Positions 14,841 through 22,184 are shown, counted from the first letter of the stretch. The stretch is DNA of 32,007 nucleotides from Proteobacteria bacterium SG_bin9 (GCA_002083525.1 LWDM01000066.1:1-32007); one strand, 5' to 3'. Notes: generated by a model not told the origin, from the sequence alone. Translations and numbers: made by a program.

Positions 14841-14881
14841 CCGGATCAGCAGCGCGCCATTTCATGTCGCGCTGCGTCCGG
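14841..14881. repeat. REP-like palindrome, copy B (degenerate)
   Basis: CCGGA (14841-14845) / TCCGG (14877-14881) encloses GCAGCGCG (14849-14856) / CGCGCTGC (14868-14875) with an 11-nt loop. It has the same nested plan as the element 29 bp upstream, in a shortened form, making a tandem pair in one intergenic gap. Confidence 0.55.
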
Positions 14882-14890
14882 GGCAAGTGC

Positions 14891-15292
14891 TCAGCGTGCC
14901 GCGACCGCGCCGTCGCTCTTGCGCAGGCCCATGTACTGCAGTTCGGCGAACAGACCGACGGCGATGGCCTGCATGACGATGAAGGCGATGCCGAGGGTGT
15001 TCGGCGCGATCCAGCTCGTCGCCAGCAGTGCGAGGCTGTCGATGGTCCAGACCGCGTTGCCGACGATCACCGCCCAGACGATGGCCTTCGATAGCGTCTC
15101 GCGGGTGGCGAGGAAGCCGACAAGCGCGGTCCACGCGATCAGGAATACACCGGTCGGGCGCAGGAGCGTTTCCGGCAGGTTCAGCAGCGAGGCGAGAGTG
15201 CCCGCGCCGAAGATGAGCATCACAGCCATGGCGCCGCTGGCAACCGCATCGAGCTGGAGTGCGCGGCGAAGCAAAAGAGACGGATTGATCAT
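14891..15292 (-). CDS. Small four-helix membrane protein
   Basis: 133 residues from ATG 15292, which has AAGGAGAA six bases upstream; the open frame beyond this is not coding. Four hydrophobic segments are seen: DAVASGAMAVMLIFGAGTLA, GVFLIAWTALVGFLA, AIVWAVIVGNAVWTIDSLALLA, and LGIAFIVMQAIAVGLFAELQYMGL. The N-terminal LRRALQLDAVASG with a short helix bundle recalls small integral membrane proteins of alphaproteobacteria, but no firm family. It follows the 74-residue protein by 29 bp on the same strand, and both are divergent from the tandem XRE genes whose operator candidate lies upstream. Confidence 0.78.
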   Translation of the reverse strand: MINPSLLLRRALQLDAVASGAMAVMLIFGAGTLASLLNLPETLLRPTGVFLIAWTALVGFLATRETLSKAIVWAVIVGNAVWTIDSLALLATSWIAPNTLGIAFIVMQAIAVGLFAELQYMGLRKSDGAVAAR

Positions 15293-15321
15293 GACGGTTC
15301 TCCTTGGTTGAGGTTCGGGTT

Positions 15322-15546
15322 TCAGGACTTGGTTGATGGGGTGCGCAGCTCGCGCCAGACGCGGCGCGGGCAGACGAGGGCGGACTTGCGTTCGACTTCG
15401 CTGACGTAGGCGACGGCGAATGCGGCGATCTGGGCTGCGACGGACTCGGGCACATTGAGGGAGCGGGCCACAGAGCGCAGCGCCAGACGGACCAGCCATT
15501 GCGTTTCCATCGCGAGCGTGGAGCGGGCCAGAACAAGCGTTTTCAT
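15322..15546 (-). CDS. Small hypothetical protein, first gene of membrane operon
   Basis: 74 residues from ATG 15546, supported by AGGAG five bases upstream (an adjacent ATG at 15549 is too close). The sequence has amphipathic helices (METQWLVRLALRSVARSLNV, then ESVAAQIAAFAVAYVSEVER) and one Cys (ALVCPRRVW). No domain recognised. It sits between the palindrome at 15622-15640 and the four-helix membrane gene, so it is probably regulated by the divergent XRE proteins. Confidence 0.65.
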   Translation of the reverse strand: MKTLVLARSTLAMETQWLVRLALRSVARSLNVPESVAAQIAAFAVAYVSEVERKSALVCPRRVWRELRTPSTKS

Positions 15547-15621
15547 CATCTCTCCTGTCGTTTCCGGCGGGAAACCGCCACGACCATGGGCGTGAAGATG
15601 CGCGGCGAAGGGACCCATTTC

Positions 15622-15640
15622 CATTACCTGGCAGGTCATG
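15622..15640. promoter_or_regulatory. 19-bp palindromic operator, XRE/MLTR site 1
   Basis: CATTACCTGGCAGGTCATG reads as CAT-n-ACCTG-n-CAGGT-n-ATG, a perfect palindrome apart from three unpaired positions. It lies in the gap between the divergent 74-residue gene and the first XRE gene, 34 bp before the XRE start. A close copy (15 of 19 identical) occurs at 19671-19689. Confidence 0.7.
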
Positions 15641-15674
15641 GAACGTGCGGATTCTGCATGGTAGGTTTTCCACC

Positions 15675-16508
15675 ATGAGCACAGCACAAGCTTTGGCGCG
15701 GCCAGCGAGCGCCCCGGTCAATATCGGCGATCATCTGCGCGAATGGCGGCAGCGCCGCCATCTCAGCCAGATGGATCTCGCCAACGACGCCGAGATTTCG
15801 ACGCGGCATCTCTCCTTCATCGAGACGGGCCGCGCCGCGCCGTCGCGCGACATGGTGATGCGGCTGGCGGAACGGCTCGACGTGCCGTTGCGCGAGCGAA
15901 ACGTGTTGCTGGTCGCGGCCGGATTCGCGCCGGCGTTTCCGCAGCGTCCGCTCGACGATCCGGCATTGAAGTCGGCGCGCGATGCGGTGCAGATCGTCTT
16001 GAAGGGGCATGAGCCGTATCCGGCGCTCGCCGTCGACCGGCACTGGAATCTGATGGCGTCGAACGCCATGGTCGCGCCGATGCTGACCGGCGTGTCACCG
16101 AAGCTGCTGACGCAACCGATCAACGTGATGCGGCTCGCGTTCCATCCGGAAGGCCTGGCGCCGATGACGGTCAATCTCGCCGAATGGTGCGGGCATCTCC
16201 TGGAACGATTGCGGCACCAGATCGATACGACCGCCGATGCGCAGCTGATCAAGCTCTACGAGGAATTGAAGGGCTATCCGATCCCGGCACGCGGCGCGCG
16301 CGATCGCCGCCCGATGGAGTCGGTCGCGATCCCGTTCCAGATCAAGTTCGGCGAGCAGGTGCTGAGCTTCATCTCGACCACCATGGTGTTCGGCACGCCG
16401 GTCGACATCACGCTCTCCGAACTCGCGCTGGAGACGTTCTTCCCGGCGGACGAGGCGACCACCACGGCGATGCATGCGCTTGCGGCGCAAGTGAAGGCGG
16501 CGACGTAG
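15675..16508 (+). CDS. XRE-family regulator with MLTR/MmyB-like ligand domain, copy 1
   Basis: 277 residues from ATG 15675. A helix-turn-helix of the XRE type occupies about residues 17-70 (IGDHLREWRQRRHLSQMDLA, then NDAEISTRHLSFIETGRAAPS). The rest (about 95-275) matches the MmyB-like ligand-binding domain by its marks: HEPYPALAVDRHWNLMASN, QPINVMRLAFHPEGLAP, and the final TPVDITLSELALETFFPAD. From memory, a structure of this domain type was found with a bound fatty acid, which would make it an acyl-chain sensor; that is not shown here. It is followed after one base by a paralogue. The palindrome 34 bp upstream suggests autoregulation. Confidence 0.9.
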   Translation: MSTAQALARPASAPVNIGDHLREWRQRRHLSQMDLANDAEISTRHLSFIETGRAAPSRDMVMRLAERLDVPLRERNVLLVAAGFAPAFPQRPLDDPALKSARDAVQIVLKGHEPYPALAVDRHWNLMASNAMVAPMLTGVSPKLLTQPINVMRLAFHPEGLAPMTVNLAEWCGHLLERLRHQIDTTADAQLIKLYEELKGYPIPARGARDRRPMESVAIPFQIKFGEQVLSFISTTMVFGTPVDITLSELALETFFPADEATTTAMHALAAQVKAAT

Positions 16509-16509
16509 C

Positions 16510-17322
16510 ATGTCGTCATCCGCCACCCGCGCGAAGCCCAATCCGGTCGGCGACCTGCTGCGTGGCTGGCGCCAGCGCCGCGCCATGAGTCAGGGCGATC
16601 TCGCCAACGAAGCGGGCATGTCGGCGCGGCATCTGAGCTACGTCGAGACCGGCAAGGCGGAAGCGAGCCGCGACGCGCTGATGACGCTGGCGGCGGTGCT
16701 CGGCCTGTCGCTGCGCGATCGCAACGCGCTCTTGGAAGCGGGTGGATTCGCGCGCGTCTACGGCGAGCGCGATCTCTCCGCGCCGGAAGCGGCCGGCGCC
16801 AAGCACGCGATCGATCTTTTGCTGACGCGGCACGAGCCGTTTCCGGCGATCGTCACCGACCGGCGCTGGAACATCGTGCAGGCGAACAACGCCGCGCAGC
16901 GGCTGATCGCGATGCTGCTCGGCGCCGAGCGGCTGTCACGGCCGCTCAATCACATGAAGCTGTTTCTCTCGCCCAACGATCTGCGGCCGTTCGTCGAGAA
17001 TTGGCCGCGGCTGGCGGCAGCGCTGATGAATCGCGCGCGGCACGAGGCGATGGCGGCGCCGCTCGATCTCTCGTTGCAATCGACCTTGCGCGAACTGACG
17101 CGGCTGCCGGGCGTCGCCATGCCGGAGCTGGTAGAGGGCGAGGAGCCGGCGCCGCTCTGCGAGGTGCGGCTGCGCGCGGGCGAGGTCGCACTTGGCCTGA
17201 TCGGCACGGTGCTGACGCTCGGCACGCCGCTCGATGTGACGTTGCAGGAGCTGCGCGTCGAGATGTTCATGCCGGCGGATGCAGCGAGCGAGGCGCTGCT
17301 GACGAAGCTCGCCGCGTCCTGA
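16510..17322 (+). CDS. XRE-family regulator with MLTR/MmyB-like ligand domain, copy 2
   Basis: A 270-residue tandem paralogue of the preceding gene, starting one base after its stop, so they are co-transcribed and probably translationally coupled. Helix-turn-helix: LLRGWRQRRAMSQGDLANEA, then GMSARHLSYVETGKAEASRD. The ligand domain keeps HEPFPAIVTDRRWNIVQANN, RPLNHMKLFLSPNDLRP and the final GTPLDVTLQELRVEMFMPAD. The recognition helix (MSARHLSYVETG) is nearly identical to that of copy 1 (ISTRHLSFIETG), so both likely bind the same operator or form heterodimers, while the ligand domains differ more and could sense different molecules. It converges on the lipoprotein gene. Confidence 0.9.
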   Translation: MSSSATRAKPNPVGDLLRGWRQRRAMSQGDLANEAGMSARHLSYVETGKAEASRDALMTLAAVLGLSLRDRNALLEAGGFARVYGERDLSAPEAAGAKHAIDLLLTRHEPFPAIVTDRRWNIVQANNAAQRLIAMLLGAERLSRPLNHMKLFLSPNDLRPFVENWPRLAAALMNRARHEAMAAPLDLSLQSTLRELTRLPGVAMPELVEGEEPAPLCEVRLRAGEVALGLIGTVLTLGTPLDVTLQELRVEMFMPADAASEALLTKLAAS

Positions 17323-17328
17323 CCAACC

Positions 17329-17922
17329 TTACGTGCAGGGCGGGATGCCGGCCGCGAGGTCGCGTTTGCTGTCGACCGTACGCAAATCCACATCGCGTGT
17401 GAGGGCGACGTAATTTTTCGTCTCGCCCGTGCGCAAATAGGTGGTCAGCAACACCTTCGCCGGCAGTTCGCCGATGTGGCAGCCCTGCGCGTTGATCGCA
17501 ATCGTCAGCGATCCGCCGCGGCTGCCGGCCGCCTTCTGCTTCGCTTTCAGTTGTTCGCGGAAGAGCGACAGCCGCGTGGCTTCCGCGGGTTCGAGCCGGT
17601 AGGCGAAGATGTGCGTGCCGGGTTCGATCTCATCGCGCATCGATATCAGCTCGGTGGGATCGGATACTTCGGTCAACCTGAAATCCTGCGTGTCCTCGCT
17701 GCCGCCAGTGAGCTTGACGCCGATGCGCAACGTCACCGCGCGCGGCCGCACATTCGCCGGCAACTTCACTGCAGCACGCAGCAGCGCCGTTTCGGTGGTC
17801 TCGAAATCGACGCGGGCGAGCTTCACCATCGACGTCACCGGCATGTGGCTGCAGCCGCCGGCGGCGAGGAGAAAGCCGAGCACGATCAGTGTGTTGAACG
17901 GGTGGAGCGGACGCAGAATCAT
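17329..17922 (-). CDS. Putative lipoprotein, unknown function
   Basis: 197 residues. The N-terminus has a short basic start, a hydrophobic run (TLIVLGFLLAAG) and a Cys at about residue 24 in LAAGGCSH, a probable lipobox although its -3 residue is Ala rather than the usual Leu. The mature part is Thr/Arg-rich with RAVTLRIGVKLTGG, EIEPGTHIFAYRLEP and CHIGELPAKVLLTTYLRTGET, suggesting a mainly beta fold. No family recognised. The gene starts 27 bp from the overlapping palindromes that control the divergent DUF2975 gene, so it may be co-regulated with that pair. Confidence 0.7.
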   Translation of the reverse strand: MILRPLHPFNTLIVLGFLLAAGGCSHMPVTSMVKLARVDFETTETALLRAAVKLPANVRPRAVTLRIGVKLTGGSEDTQDFRLTEVSDPTELISMRDEIEPGTHIFAYRLEPAEATRLSLFREQLKAKQKAAGSRGGSLTIAINAQGCHIGELPAKVLLTTYLRTGETKNYVALTRDVDLRTVDSKRDLAAGIPPCT

Positions 17923-17941
17923 GATACCGATACAATCATCG

Positions 17942-17972
17942 TTGACGGCGATAAATTATCGTAATACGATAA
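17942..17972 (+). promoter_or_regulatory. Promoter with overlapping palindromic operators, DUF2975/XRE operon
   Basis: TTGACG (17942-17947), a 17-bp spacer and TACGAT (17965-17970) make a good sigma-70-type promoter. Two palindromes overlap it: CGATAA-A-TTATCG (17949-17961) and TTATCGTA-A-TACGATAA (17956-17972), which share the TTATCG arm. The second covers the -10 box. Three alternating CGATAA/TTATCG half-sites fit one dimer sliding between, or two dimers competing for, the same region. Confidence 0.72.
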
Positions 17973-17999
17973 ATAATCATCAAGTCAAGTGAGGCTTTC

Positions 18000-18557
18000 A
18001 TGACCGTCATGCCTGCGCCGCCGCCATCGCTCGACCGCTTCATTCGGCTTGCCAAGATCATGGAGTGGGTAACGGCGATCGGCATCGTGCTGATTACGAT
18101 CCTCGCGGTCGCCGCCGTCATCTACGCGGACTGGACGCGCAACCTGGCGCTGGCCAAGCTCGGACAGGCCGGCATGAACATTCAGATCACGCCGATCGGG
18201 CAGGCGCTGGCCGCGATCGTCGTTGCGATTCCGCTCGGCGTGATGCTTGTCGGCCTGTTCGCGGTGCGGCGGATGTTCAGCGATTTCGCGCGGGGCGACA
18301 TCCTCACCGCGCGCGCGGCCGGCCATCTGCAGACGTTCGGCGCCACCGTGCTGTTGCAGGCGCCGCTCAGCCCGCTGGTGTCGGCGGGTCTGTCGGCGGC
18401 GCTGACATTCGGCGATCCGTCGGGGCGCAAGGCGATCATGATCGGCCTTTCGCTCAACGACTACTTCGCGCTGGTCATCGGCGGCGTGCTGCTCGCGACC
18501 GCGACCATCATGCGCGAGGCGGCGCGGGTCGCCGAAGAAAACGCCAGCTTCGTTTGA
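18000..18557 (+). CDS. DUF2975 membrane protein
   Basis: 185 residues with four hydrophobic segments: MEWVTAIGIVLITILAVAAVI, LAAIVVAIPLGVMLVGLFAV, VLLQAPLSPLVSAGLSAAL and YFALVIGGVLLATATIM. Between the second and third segments is the family mark RRMFSDFARGDILTARAAGHL (FxxFxxGxxxT). DUF2975 proteins are usually paired with a short XRE/YozG-type regulator, as here, where it starts nine bases downstream. The membrane protein may sense a signal for the regulator or be its target; which is not known. The operon promoter carries palindromes suited to autorepression. Confidence 0.88.
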   Translation: MTVMPAPPPSLDRFIRLAKIMEWVTAIGIVLITILAVAAVIYADWTRNLALAKLGQAGMNIQITPIGQALAAIVVAIPLGVMLVGLFAVRRMFSDFARGDILTARAAGHLQTFGATVLLQAPLSPLVSAGLSAALTFGDPSGRKAIMIGLSLNDYFALVIGGVLLATATIMREAARVAEENASFV

Positions 18558-18566
18558 GGAGACGCG

Positions 18567-18809
18567 ATGCCGATCATCGTCAATCTCGACGTCATGCTGG
18601 CGCGCCGCAAGATGCGCTCGAAGGAACTGGCCGAGCGCATCGGCATCACCGAGCAGAACGTCTCGCTGCTGAAATCCGGCAAGGTCAAGGGCGTGCGCTT
18701 CGACACCCTGGAGAAAATCTGCGAGGTGTTGAACTGTCAGCCCGGCGACATTCTCGAGTACCGTGAGCTCGGCGACGACAACATCATTCTCGCCGCCCGG
18801 CGCGCGTGA
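18567..18809 (+). CDS. Short XRE-family regulator (YozG-like, HTH_26 type)
   Basis: An 80-residue protein that is almost only a helix-turn-helix: VNLDVMLARRKMRSKELAER, IGITEQNVSLLKSGKVKGVR, FDTLEKICEVLNCQPGDILEY. The single Cys sits in LNCQPGDILE, a conserved element of this family. GGAG eight bases before the ATG serves as ribosome-binding site. It is the second gene of the DUF2975 operon and the most probable binder of the palindromes at 17949-17972. It converges on the thioesterase-like gene. Confidence 0.9.
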   Translation: MPIIVNLDVMLARRKMRSKELAERIGITEQNVSLLKSGKVKGVRFDTLEKICEVLNCQPGDILEYRELGDDNIILAARRA

Positions 18810-18833
18810 TCCCTATGACGCCTTCGCGTTAGC

Positions 18834-19616
18834 CTACGCTTCGCGCCGCTCGAACGACATCGCCTGCAGCACTTCCGCAAACGGGCCGTTGCGATCGGCC
18901 AATGTCGCGCTGGTAAGGCCGGCGCCATTCATGCCGGAGCGCGTGCGCGAGCGGATGAGAATCCAGTCGCCCTGCGGCGGACGGAGGAAGTAGAGGCTGA
19001 TCTCCGGATTGATGAACGTCCACTCACGCATGTCGACGATCTGGCCGACGCCGCTGGCGAAATCCGCCGCCTGCACCGCCTGCATCAGCGGCGTGTTGGC
19101 TTCGCCGTCGACCATCGGCGCGTCGAGCCGCATCCACGCCGCCGCGGGGCCGGGTTTCTCGAGTGCGCCTTCGATCAGCCGCGTCGTGACGTTCTGAAAA
19201 TAGCGGCTCCACTTCTGCGCGAACGCCGGTGGCGGCACGCCGTCTTCCGGCGGCTTGTCGTTGCTCGCGGCAAGCGGCGAGGGATCGACGGGCGATTCCG
19301 GGCCCTGTGCGGTGAGAAGCGCGGTGCAGCGGCCGATTTCGTTCGCATCGTCGAACAACTTGACCTGGATCGTCTTGGCCTTGCGGCCGTCGCGTAACAG
19401 CTCGCTCTCGACACTGAATGTCTTCACGCCCGCCGGACGCCAGAGATCGAAGGTGAGGCGGCGCACCGCAAAGCCCGACGCGTTCGCCAGTTTCTCGACC
19501 TCGCGCGTCATGAGCCCGGTGGTGGCGCTACCTTGCAGCATGTCCGGCGACCACGGCCCGCCGGCGTGTTCGGTGGCGCAAAAACGGTTGCCGTCGGGAA
19601 CGAAGATGGCGGGCAT
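18834..19616 (-). CDS. Thioesterase family protein (double hot-dog, TesB-like)
   Basis: 260 residues from ATG 19616, which has GAGGA about seven bases upstream; ATGs at 19622 and 19637 are possible. The N-terminal half has the hot-dog marks HAGGPWSPDMLQGSATTGLM and FAVRRLTFDLWRPAG, and VESELLRDGRKAKTIQVKLFD. The C-terminal half has AWMRLDAPMVDGEANTPLMQ and ASGVGQIVDMREWTFINPEI. This is the plan of acyl-CoA thioesterase II-like proteins, which hydrolyse acyl-CoA to the free acid. No strict catalytic residue can be assigned by eye. The XRE-type palindrome lies 55 bp before this start, which links the gene to the tandem XRE/MLTR regulators. Confidence 0.82.
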   Translation of the reverse strand: MPAIFVPDGNRFCATEHAGGPWSPDMLQGSATTGLMTREVEKLANASGFAVRRLTFDLWRPAGVKTFSVESELLRDGRKAKTIQVKLFDDANEIGRCTALLTAQGPESPVDPSPLAASNDKPPEDGVPPPAFAQKWSRYFQNVTTRLIEGALEKPGPAAAWMRLDAPMVDGEANTPLMQAVQAADFASGVGQIVDMREWTFINPEISLYFLRPPQGDWILIRSRTRSGMNGAGLTSATLADRNGPFAEVLQAMSFERREA

Positions 19617-19670
19617 GGTCATATCCTCGGTGAACATGACCTATCGCTAAGGCTGTCGCTGCGGCCGATC

Positions 19671-19689
19671 AATAACCCGGCAGGTTATG
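19671..19689. promoter_or_regulatory. 19-bp palindromic operator, XRE/MLTR site 2
   Basis: AATAACCCGGCAGGTTATG contains ATAACC-N5-GGTTAT, a perfect inverted repeat. It matches the site at 15622-15640 in 15 of 19 positions, including the whole GGCAGGT arm and the closing ATG. It lies in the gap upstream of the thioesterase-like gene and just beyond the end of the LysR gene. Confidence 0.65.
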
Positions 19690-19708
19690 ACGTGAGCTAC
19701 CTCGCGAG

Positions 19709-20632
19709 TCAGTTTTGGGCGGCCCACGGCGCCTTGGCAAAGTGCTTGGCCAGATAATCCATCAGCACCTGTACGCGCACCGGGCGATTGACGCCGGGCG
19801 GGGTGACGAGATGTACGGCGTTCGGCGGCGGCATCCAGTCGTCGAGCACAGTCTCCAACTTTCCGTCCCGTACATCCTTCCAGACAAAGAATTCCGGCAA
19901 GGTCGCCATCGCCATGCCGGCGCGCAGCATCGGCAGTACCACGTCGCCGTTGTTGGTGCGCAGCGAGCCCTTGATGTTGACGGAATACTCGCCGTGGCGG
20001 GCGTGCAGAAAACGGAGCGTGTCGGGGTTGCGCGCATAGCTGTAGGTGAAGATGTCGTGCGCAGCCAGGTCGCGCGGGTGCTTCGGCCGTCCGCGCTTGT
20101 CGAGATAAGCGCGTGACGCCGCCAGGATCATGCGAGAGGTGCAGAGCCGCCGCGCCAACAGGCTCGAATCTGCAAGCGTCGAGATGCGCAACGCCACATC
20201 GAACCCTTCGCTGACCAGATCGACAAGCTGGTCGGAGAGGTGAAGATCGATCGCGACGTCCGGGTATTTCTTGAAGAAGTCCGGCAATGCCGGGCCGAGA
20301 TGCTGGACGCCGAACGAAACCGGGGCAGACATTTTCACGAGACCGCGCGGCGTTACCGATTGCGCCATCGCTTCGCGTTCTGCCGCCTCACCCTCAGACA
20401 GGATGCGGCCAGCGCGCTCCAGCGAGGCGCGGCCGGAGTCGGTCAGCGACAGGCGGCGCGAGGTGCGGTGAAACAGCGGCGCGCGGAGTTTCGTTTCCAG
20501 CCGGGTGATCGCCTTGGAAACGGTGGCCTTGGAGAGGCCGAGCTCGCTGGCGGCGCGGGTAAACGAGGAGGTTTCGGCGACCTTGGCGAAGATCGCCCAG
20601 GCTTCGAAGTCGGGCAGGCGCATTGTGCTCAT
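19709..20632 (-). CDS. LysR-family regulator divergent from pirin
   Basis: A 307-residue LysR-type regulator. Helix-turn-helix at about residues 20-45 (FTRAASELGLSKATVSKAIT), linker helix RLETKLRAPLFHRTSRRLSLTDSG, then the periplasmic-binding-protein-like effector domain (VKMSAPVSFGVQHLGPALPD, DVALRISTLADSSLLAR). A second ATG at 20623 could also serve. It belongs by look to the large proteobacterial group found beside pirin or quinone reductase genes. It is divergent from pirin across about 110 bp containing a GAAAC/GTTTC inverted repeat. It likely activates pirin and wrbA in response to quinones or electrophiles; the inducer is inferred from context only. Confidence 0.92.
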   Translation of the reverse strand: MSTMRLPDFEAWAIFAKVAETSSFTRAASELGLSKATVSKAITRLETKLRAPLFHRTSRRLSLTDSGRASLERAGRILSEGEAAEREAMAQSVTPRGLVKMSAPVSFGVQHLGPALPDFFKKYPDVAIDLHLSDQLVDLVSEGFDVALRISTLADSSLLARRLCTSRMILAASRAYLDKRGRPKHPRDLAAHDIFTYSYARNPDTLRFLHARHGEYSVNIKGSLRTNNGDVVLPMLRAGMAMATLPEFFVWKDVRDGKLETVLDDWMPPPNAVHLVTPPGVNRPVRVQVLMDYLAKHFAKAPWAAQN

Positions 20633-20636
20633 ATCG

Positions 20637-20651
20637 GAAACAGTCCGTTTC
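20637..20651. promoter_or_regulatory. Inverted repeat between LysR and pirin
   Basis: GAAAC-N5-GTTTC, a perfect 5+5 inverted repeat, starts five bases before the LysR start codon and extends partly outward (ATCG / GAT). Its place and size suit a LysR-type recognition site controlling both divergent genes. Confidence 0.5.
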
Positions 20652-20743
20652 GATCATTTCTATTTTAATGCGCCTCGGGAACCCCCATTGTCAATGCCAA
20701 CGGAGCGGCGAGAGCGCCGCATGCCAAGACAAGGAGATCGACA

Positions 20744-21442
20744 ATGATCGAACGCAGGCCATTCGACACGCTGGGCGGTGCCAACCACGGCTGGCTCGAC
20801 GCCAAGCACCACTTCTCGTTCGCGGACTACCGCGATGCGAACCGGATCAACTGGGGCGCGCTGCGCGTCTGGAACGACGACACCATCGCGCCGCAGTCCG
20901 GCTTCCCGCCGCACCCGCACGCCAATATGGAGATCATCACCTATGTCCGCGAGGGCGCGATCACGCACGAGGACTCCCTCGGCAATCGTGGCCGCACCGA
21001 AGCGGGCGACGTGCAGGTGATGAGCGCCGGCACCGGCATTCGTCACGCCGAGTACAACCTCGAAAACGAGACGACCAAGATCTTCCAGATCTGGATCATG
21101 CCGAACGGGCACGGTCATGCACCGTCGTGGGGCGCCAAGCCGTTTCCGAAGGGCGCGAGCGCCGGCAAGTTCATCACGCTGGCGAGCGGGCTCGAGGGTG
21201 ATACCGATGCGCTTCCCATCCGCGCCGATGCGCGTGTGGTCGGCGCAACGCTAAAGGCGGGCGAGAGCGTCGAGTATCCGCTGGGCCTCGCGCGGCACGG
21301 CTACCTCGTTCCCGCGAAGGGCAAGGTCGACGTCAACGGCGTCGTCATCAACGCCCGCGACGGCGCGGCCGCGCACAACGAAAACGTGCTGCGCGTCACC
21401 GCGATCGAGGACTCCGAGATCGTTCTCGTCGACGCGGCGTAA
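20744..21442 (+). CDS. Pirin family protein (YhhW-like quercetinase)
   Basis: A 232-residue bicupin. The metal-binding residues H57 and H59 (PPHPHANME), H101 and E103 (GIRHAEYN) fall at exactly the numbers I recall for E. coli YhhW, a pirin with quercetin 2,3-dioxygenase activity. The N-terminal cupin carries these residues; the C-terminal cupin starts near residue 150. AAGGAG lies about eight bases before the ATG. Being divergent from a LysR regulator and 142 bp ahead of wrbA on the same strand, it probably belongs to a quinone or flavonoid stress response. A role with plant flavonoids would suit a rhizobial relative but is inference. Confidence 0.94.
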   Translation: MIERRPFDTLGGANHGWLDAKHHFSFADYRDANRINWGALRVWNDDTIAPQSGFPPHPHANMEIITYVREGAITHEDSLGNRGRTEAGDVQVMSAGTGIRHAEYNLENETTKIFQIWIMPNGHGHAPSWGAKPFPKGASAGKFITLASGLEGDTDALPIRADARVVGATLKAGESVEYPLGLARHGYLVPAKGKVDVNGVVINARDGAAAHNENVLRVTAIEDSEIVLVDAA

Positions 21443-21455
21443 GCCAAATCACCAT

Positions 21456-21541
21456 CGTCATGGCCGGGCTTGTCCCGGCCATCCACGCCTTTCTCACCGG
21501 CAATGAAGACGTGGATCACCGGGTCAAGCCCGGTGATGACG
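21456..21541. repeat. Cloverleaf-like REP element between pirin and wrbA
   Basis: CGTCAT (21456-21461) and ATGACG (21536-21541) bracket two perfect hairpins: ATGGCCGGG-CTTGT-CCCGGCCAT (21460-21482) and ATCACCGGG-TCAAG-CCCGGTGAT (21515-21537), with an additional CCACG/CGTGG pair between them. The CCGGGCTTGTCCCGG core is a very common dispersed intergenic repeat in Bradyrhizobiaceae, by my recollection. Confidence 0.8.
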
Positions 21542-21584
21542 ACTGAATTTGCTGAACTGCCTTCTTCAACAAAGGACCACCGCA

Positions 21585-22184
21585 ATGCCCAAAGTTCTCG
21601 TTCTCTATTATTCGTCCTACGGCCATATCGAAACGATGGCGAATGCCGTCGCCGAAGGCGCGCGTGAAGCCGGTGCAACCGTCGACATCAAGCGCGTGCC
21701 CGAACTCGTGCCTGCGGATGTTGCGAAAGCCTCGCACTTCAAGCTCGATCAGGCGGCTCCGGTCGCGAAGGTCGAGGAGCTGGCCAACTACGACGCGATC
21801 ATCGTCGGCACCGGCACGCGCTTCGGCCGCATGTCGTCGCAGATGGCGAACTTCCTCGATCAGGCCGGCGGTCTGTGGGCGAAGGGCGCGCTGAACGGCA
21901 AGGTCGGCGCGGCGTTCACCGCGACCGCCACGCAACACGGCGGGCAGGAGACGACGTTGTTCTCGCTGATCACCAACCTGCTGCATTTCGGCATGACCAT
22001 CGTCGGACTTCCTTACAGCTTTCAGGGCCAGATGAAGCTCGATGAAGTGACCGGCGGCGCACCGTATGGCGCGACCACGATCACCGGCGGCGACGGCTCG
22101 CGTCAGCCGAGCGCCAACGAACTCGCCGGTGCGAAATTCCAGGGCAAGCTGGTGGCCGAGACGGCGAAGAAGCTCTTTGGGTGA
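21585..22184 (+). CDS. wrbA: NAD(P)H:quinone oxidoreductase, type IV (WrbA)
   Basis: 199 residues from ATG 21585; AAGGA upstream supports this start over an earlier in-frame codon. Flavodoxin fold with the FMN phosphate loop YYSSYGHIETMA (residues 8-19), the isoalloxazine contacts GTGTRFGRMSSQMANFLDQ, and FTATATQHGGQETTLFS with the WrbA-specific insertion GLPYSFQG...EVTGGAPYGATTI. The enzyme carries out two-electron reduction of quinones, avoiding semiquinone radicals. It is separated from pirin by the REP-like element and its stop abuts the convergent monooxygenase gene with no gap (TGATCA). Confidence 0.96.
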   Translation: MPKVLVLYYSSYGHIETMANAVAEGAREAGATVDIKRVPELVPADVAKASHFKLDQAAPVAKVEELANYDAIIVGTGTRFGRMSSQMANFLDQAGGLWAKGALNGKVGAAFTATATQHGGQETTLFSLITNLLHFGMTIVGLPYSFQGQMKLDEVTGGAPYGATTITGGDGSRQPSANELAGAKFQGKLVAETAKKLFG

